Origin: Gammaproteobacteria bacterium
Lineage (GTDB): Bacteria; Pseudomonadota; Gammaproteobacteria; UBA6429; Thiohalophilaceae
Length of the DNA: 64,000 nt
Direction of reading: 5' to 3'
NCBI GenBank assembly: GCA_016125505.1
Contig: WGLP01000002.1
Location: 310,001 to 374,000 of the forward strand
In this document: in pieces, positions 62,186 to 64,000 of the stretch
Layout of the letters: every line of letters begins with the position of its first letter
Numbering within the stretch: the first letter of the stretch is position 1
The notes under the pieces: generated by a model
The model's input: the letters and a program-made list of their open reading frames with translations, nothing else
Told to the model about the DNA's origin: nothing
Database searches by the model: none
Position numbers and translations under genes: made by a program

Positions 62186-62791
62186 ATGTCTTGCTCACAC
62201 GCTACCAGTTGCGAACTCTATGTGCAGTTTGCGGCGGATCCTTCCATTAAGTTGTGGAAAACACACTATTGCGACAATGACTTCAAACGTTGTGCACGTT
62301 ATGCCCTGGCGTTACAGGGTAAAGCCGTACCGCTGACGCTCTTGCCCAATGGCAAGATGATCGAAACCGCCATGAGCGATGAGGATCGTGCGCTGCATGC
62401 CCTGTTTAATGCTATTCAAAAAGGCCGTATGCACATGGTGAAGGCCTTTATGAAAACCAAGGTCACCACGAACAAGGTCGCGAATACGGACGGCATTACG
62501 CCGGTGATGTATGCCGCGAGCCTCGGCCAGACGGAGATCCTGCGGTTCTTTTTAGACAATGGTTGTAGTCCGCATCATCGCAGTAACAAAGGCGAGACTG
62601 CCGTGGAGATTGCCGCCCATGCCGGCCATCAGGATTGCGTCACTGTCCTGAAAGAATATATGCGCAAGATGCCCGCGCCGAATGAGTCGGCGTCGAAGAC
62701 GGAACCTGCCGAGGCAAACGCGGCACCGCGTGGTGCCTTGATGGGACGCATCCTGGGATTCCTGCGCGGTCACAAACCGGAAACGGTCTGA
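62186..62791 (+). CDS. Cys-domain/ankyrin-repeat fusion protein
   Basis: The 201-residue protein has an N-terminal ~60-residue domain with SCSHATSCELY, THYCDNDFKRCARYAL and VPLTLLPNGKM, a four-cysteine module that I have seen at the start of other bacterial proteins but cannot name. It is followed by three ankyrin repeats (about residues 70-160; DGITPVMYAASLGQTEILRFFLDNG, KGETAVEIAAHAGHQDCVTVLKEY) and a polar tail. Cytoplasmic. Ribosome site AGGAGAA precedes ATG 62186. The YeeE gene starts 16 bases after its stop, so it may be an accessory protein for sulfur uptake. Confidence 0.8.
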   Translation: MSCSHATSCELYVQFAADPSIKLWKTHYCDNDFKRCARYALALQGKAVPLTLLPNGKMIETAMSDEDRALHALFNAIQKGRMHMVKAFMKTKVTTNKVANTDGITPVMYAASLGQTEILRFFLDNGCSPHHRSNKGETAVEIAAHAGHQDCVTVLKEYMRKMPAPNESASKTEPAEANAAPRGALMGRILGFLRGHKPETV

Positions 62792-62807
62792 TTCGGAGAG
62801 GCGAGCC

Positions 62808-63422
62808 ATGCACGGATATTTGAGTTGGTGGCTGGGCGGTATTGCCCTCGGTGGAATTACAATCCTGTTTCGCGCACTGACCGGCCGCACCCTGGGTGTC
62901 TCCGGTAGCTGGCGCAAGGTGGCGTTCTGGCGCCAGGAGCACGCCAACGATAAGGCCGCGCAGAGTGTCACGCAGCATCAGGACAGCGCGGCCAATGCGT
63001 TGCTGGCAGCCACGCTGGCCGAGTTCGGTAACGATGCACTTATCACGCCTGCCGTCGCGAATGATCGCACACAGCATGCGGTGAAACCCAGGCAGCCAGT
63101 GCCCTGGACGGCACATCTGGTTTTTCTGTTCTGCATGGCCCTGGGCGGATTTGTGTGGGCCTTAATGACGGGCAACCTGCATTTGCAGTTTGAGTTAAGT
63201 GCAATTCACAGCCGTATCAGTGGTGGCTTCGGCAATATGAGTTTTATGCTGTTGGTGGGCGGTTTCTTCGTCGGAATGGGAACCCAGATGGCGGGTGGCT
63301 GTTCTTCCGGACATGGTCTGAGCGGTTGCTCCAATTTTTCCTGGGGCAGTTTGCTCGCCACGGCAATTTTCTTTGCCACCGCCGTGGTCGCGGCGAATTT
63401 GATCAAGGTCGTGCTGTCATGA
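62808..63422 (+). CDS. YeeE/YedE family half transporter A (sulfur-compound permease)
   Basis: The 204-residue membrane protein has an N-terminal helix pair, a polar cytoplasmic insert (about residues 40-95), then GGFFVGMGTQMAGGCSSGHGLSGCSNFSWGS (about 150-180), with the cysteines typical of YeeE/YedE thiosulfate transporters. It is about half of the full-length family protein. It overlaps the second half-gene by 4 bases (ATGA at 63419-63422), so the two probably make a heteromeric carrier. Confidence 0.9.
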   Translation: MHGYLSWWLGGIALGGITILFRALTGRTLGVSGSWRKVAFWRQEHANDKAAQSVTQHQDSAANALLAATLAEFGNDALITPAVANDRTQHAVKPRQPVPWTAHLVFLFCMALGGFVWALMTGNLHLQFELSAIHSRISGGFGNMSFMLLVGGFFVGMGTQMAGGCSSGHGLSGCSNFSWGSLLATAIFFATAVVAANLIKVVLS

Positions 63423-63847
63423 AGTCCACGCTGCGTATTCACGTCATTTACGGTCTGCTGGGCCTGCTGATGGGCATTACCCTGTCAGCGATCGGTTTTC
63501 CTGATTACGACGAGTTGTTCAAGATGTTTGTCTTTGCGGACACCCGTATGTTATTCGCCTTTGCCTCGGGTGTCGGGATTGCTGCCCTGGTCTTCGGGAT
63601 CTTGCACATCACCAAGGTATCGCGGCTGGAAAAGAAGCATTATCACCCGGGCACAATCCTGGGCAGTATCCTTTTCGGTTACGGCTGGGTAATGTGCGGC
63701 GCCTGTCCCGGCGTGGCACTGATCCAGTTGGGACAGGGCAGATTGCCTGCGCTGCTGACGCTGATCGGAATTTTTGTCGGGGTACGTACCTATCGTTTCC
63801 TGCACGAACGTTATTTTCAATGGGATACCGGCACCTGCGGGATTTGA
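63419..63847 (+). CDS. YeeE/YedE family half transporter B
   Basis: The 142-residue membrane protein completes the YeeE/YedE pair: four helices, RIHVIYGLLGLLMGITLSAIGFPDYD, and the conserved cysteine motif YGWVMCGACPGVALIQLGQG (about residues 90-110). Together with the upstream half it likely takes up thiosulfate or another reduced sulfur species. Start ATG 63419 is fixed by the overlap with the first half-gene. The stop is followed by about 100 bases with no clear terminator. Confidence 0.9.
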   Translation: MKSTLRIHVIYGLLGLLMGITLSAIGFPDYDELFKMFVFADTRMLFAFASGVGIAALVFGILHITKVSRLEKKHYHPGTILGSILFGYGWVMCGACPGVALIQLGQGRLPALLTLIGIFVGVRTYRFLHERYFQWDTGTCGI

Positions 63848-63947
63848 ACTGCAGAGCGTACTGAAGAAAGCCCTCCCGGTCGCTGCAACGGGGTGTTAAG
63901 CTAGGTGGGGTCATTCATCGCCGGTTGGGCTTTCTGCGTATACGCCA

Positions 63948-64000
63948 ATGCGTTTTCGATCCCGTCTTCCCCTGTATTTATCTTTGGTTACCTTGCTGCT
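63948..64000 (+). CDS. possible start of a membrane protein gene cut by the right edge
   Basis: ATG 63948 opens MRFRSRLPLYLSLVTLL and the frame stays open to the window end. Arg-rich start then hydrophobic residues look like a signal anchor, as in sensor kinases or receptor proteins. No clear ribosome site, and only 17 residues are visible, so this is tentative. Confidence 0.35.
   Translation, partial: MRFRSRLPLYLSLVTLL

Noticed and set aside
1-64000. CRISPR arrays, tRNA/rRNA genes, insertion sequences, integrases, prophage genes
   Set aside because: Looked for on both strands; no direct-repeat arrays, cloverleaf-like genes, transposase or integrase motifs were seen by eye, though a short RNA gene could be missed without a scan.

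Overview
The window is 64 kb of moderately GC-rich, densely packed bacterial chromosome. Gene families (clade I nitrous oxide reductase cluster, RegB/RegA redox system, SHP/DHC/cytochrome b561 triad, AcrAB pump, PEP-CTERM protein, DUF3579, TIGR02186) point to a proteobacterium of the Gamma/Beta group with respiratory, probably facultatively denitrifying and sulfur-handling metabolism. I cannot name the genus. I saw no rRNA, tRNA, CRISPR array, insertion sequence, integrase or phage gene, so this looks like ordinary chromosome with several accessory cassettes.

Layout. 1-3.7 kb: M48 peptidase (cut by the left edge) with LemA, a VOC protein and a YafY/WYL regulator. 3.8-6.4 kb: a ferritin-like di-iron protein, then a soluble MCP-hairpin-like protein translationally coupled to an ODP/flavodiiron-core protein. 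6.6-15 kb: nosRZDFYL plus a DsrE-like protein behind an FNR/DNR-type box. 15-21.2 kb: CBS protein, DUF2235 hydrolase, a minimal Rossmann protein, glycogen phosphorylase, and a DsbG-like thiol protein. 21.4-26.7 kb: acrR and acrAB around a near-textbook AcrR operator. 26.8-32 kb: methyltransferase, a His/Cys periplasmic protein, a P3A proton ATPase and Fe-type SodB. 32-35 kb: an ECF42-like sigma factor with VOC and DGPF proteins and an AlkA-type glycosylase, with matching candidate ECF promoters. 35-41.3 kb: outer-membrane barrel, a MerB-like protein with all catalytic residues, a membrane protein, a phospholipase C/acid phosphatase family protein, and a TIGR02186-TauE-universal stress operon. 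41.4-45 kb: RegA/RegB and, divergently, a cysteine-headed barrel protein plus TlpA thioredoxin, with a perfect RegA-type box between. 45-53.4 kb: DUF2846-barrel fusion, frameshifted PEP-CTERM gene, DsbA-like protein, small proteins, dienelactone hydrolase, FHA, secreted M48 peptidase and GFA protein. 53.4-59.2 kb: PhoX, then a six-gene operon of cytochrome b561, SHP, diheme cytochrome, PepSY protein, response regulator and histidine kinase. 59.4-64 kb: a second P-type ATPase, a Cys-domain/ankyrin protein and two half-size YeeE/YedE sulfur transporters.

Working together. The common theme is sensing and handling O2, redox state and nitrogen oxides: the MCP/ODP pair, FNR-like boxes, RegBA with quinone- and thiol-sensing motifs, and the O2/NO-binding SHP system sit within 60 kb of a complete N2O reductase operon. 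The most novel-looking items are the MCP-ODP pair, the ECF42 regulon with shared promoter elements, the RegA box between regB and the barrel/TlpA pair, the DUF2846-barrel fusion and the Cys-domain/ankyrin fusion. All assignments come from reading motifs; no database search was run.
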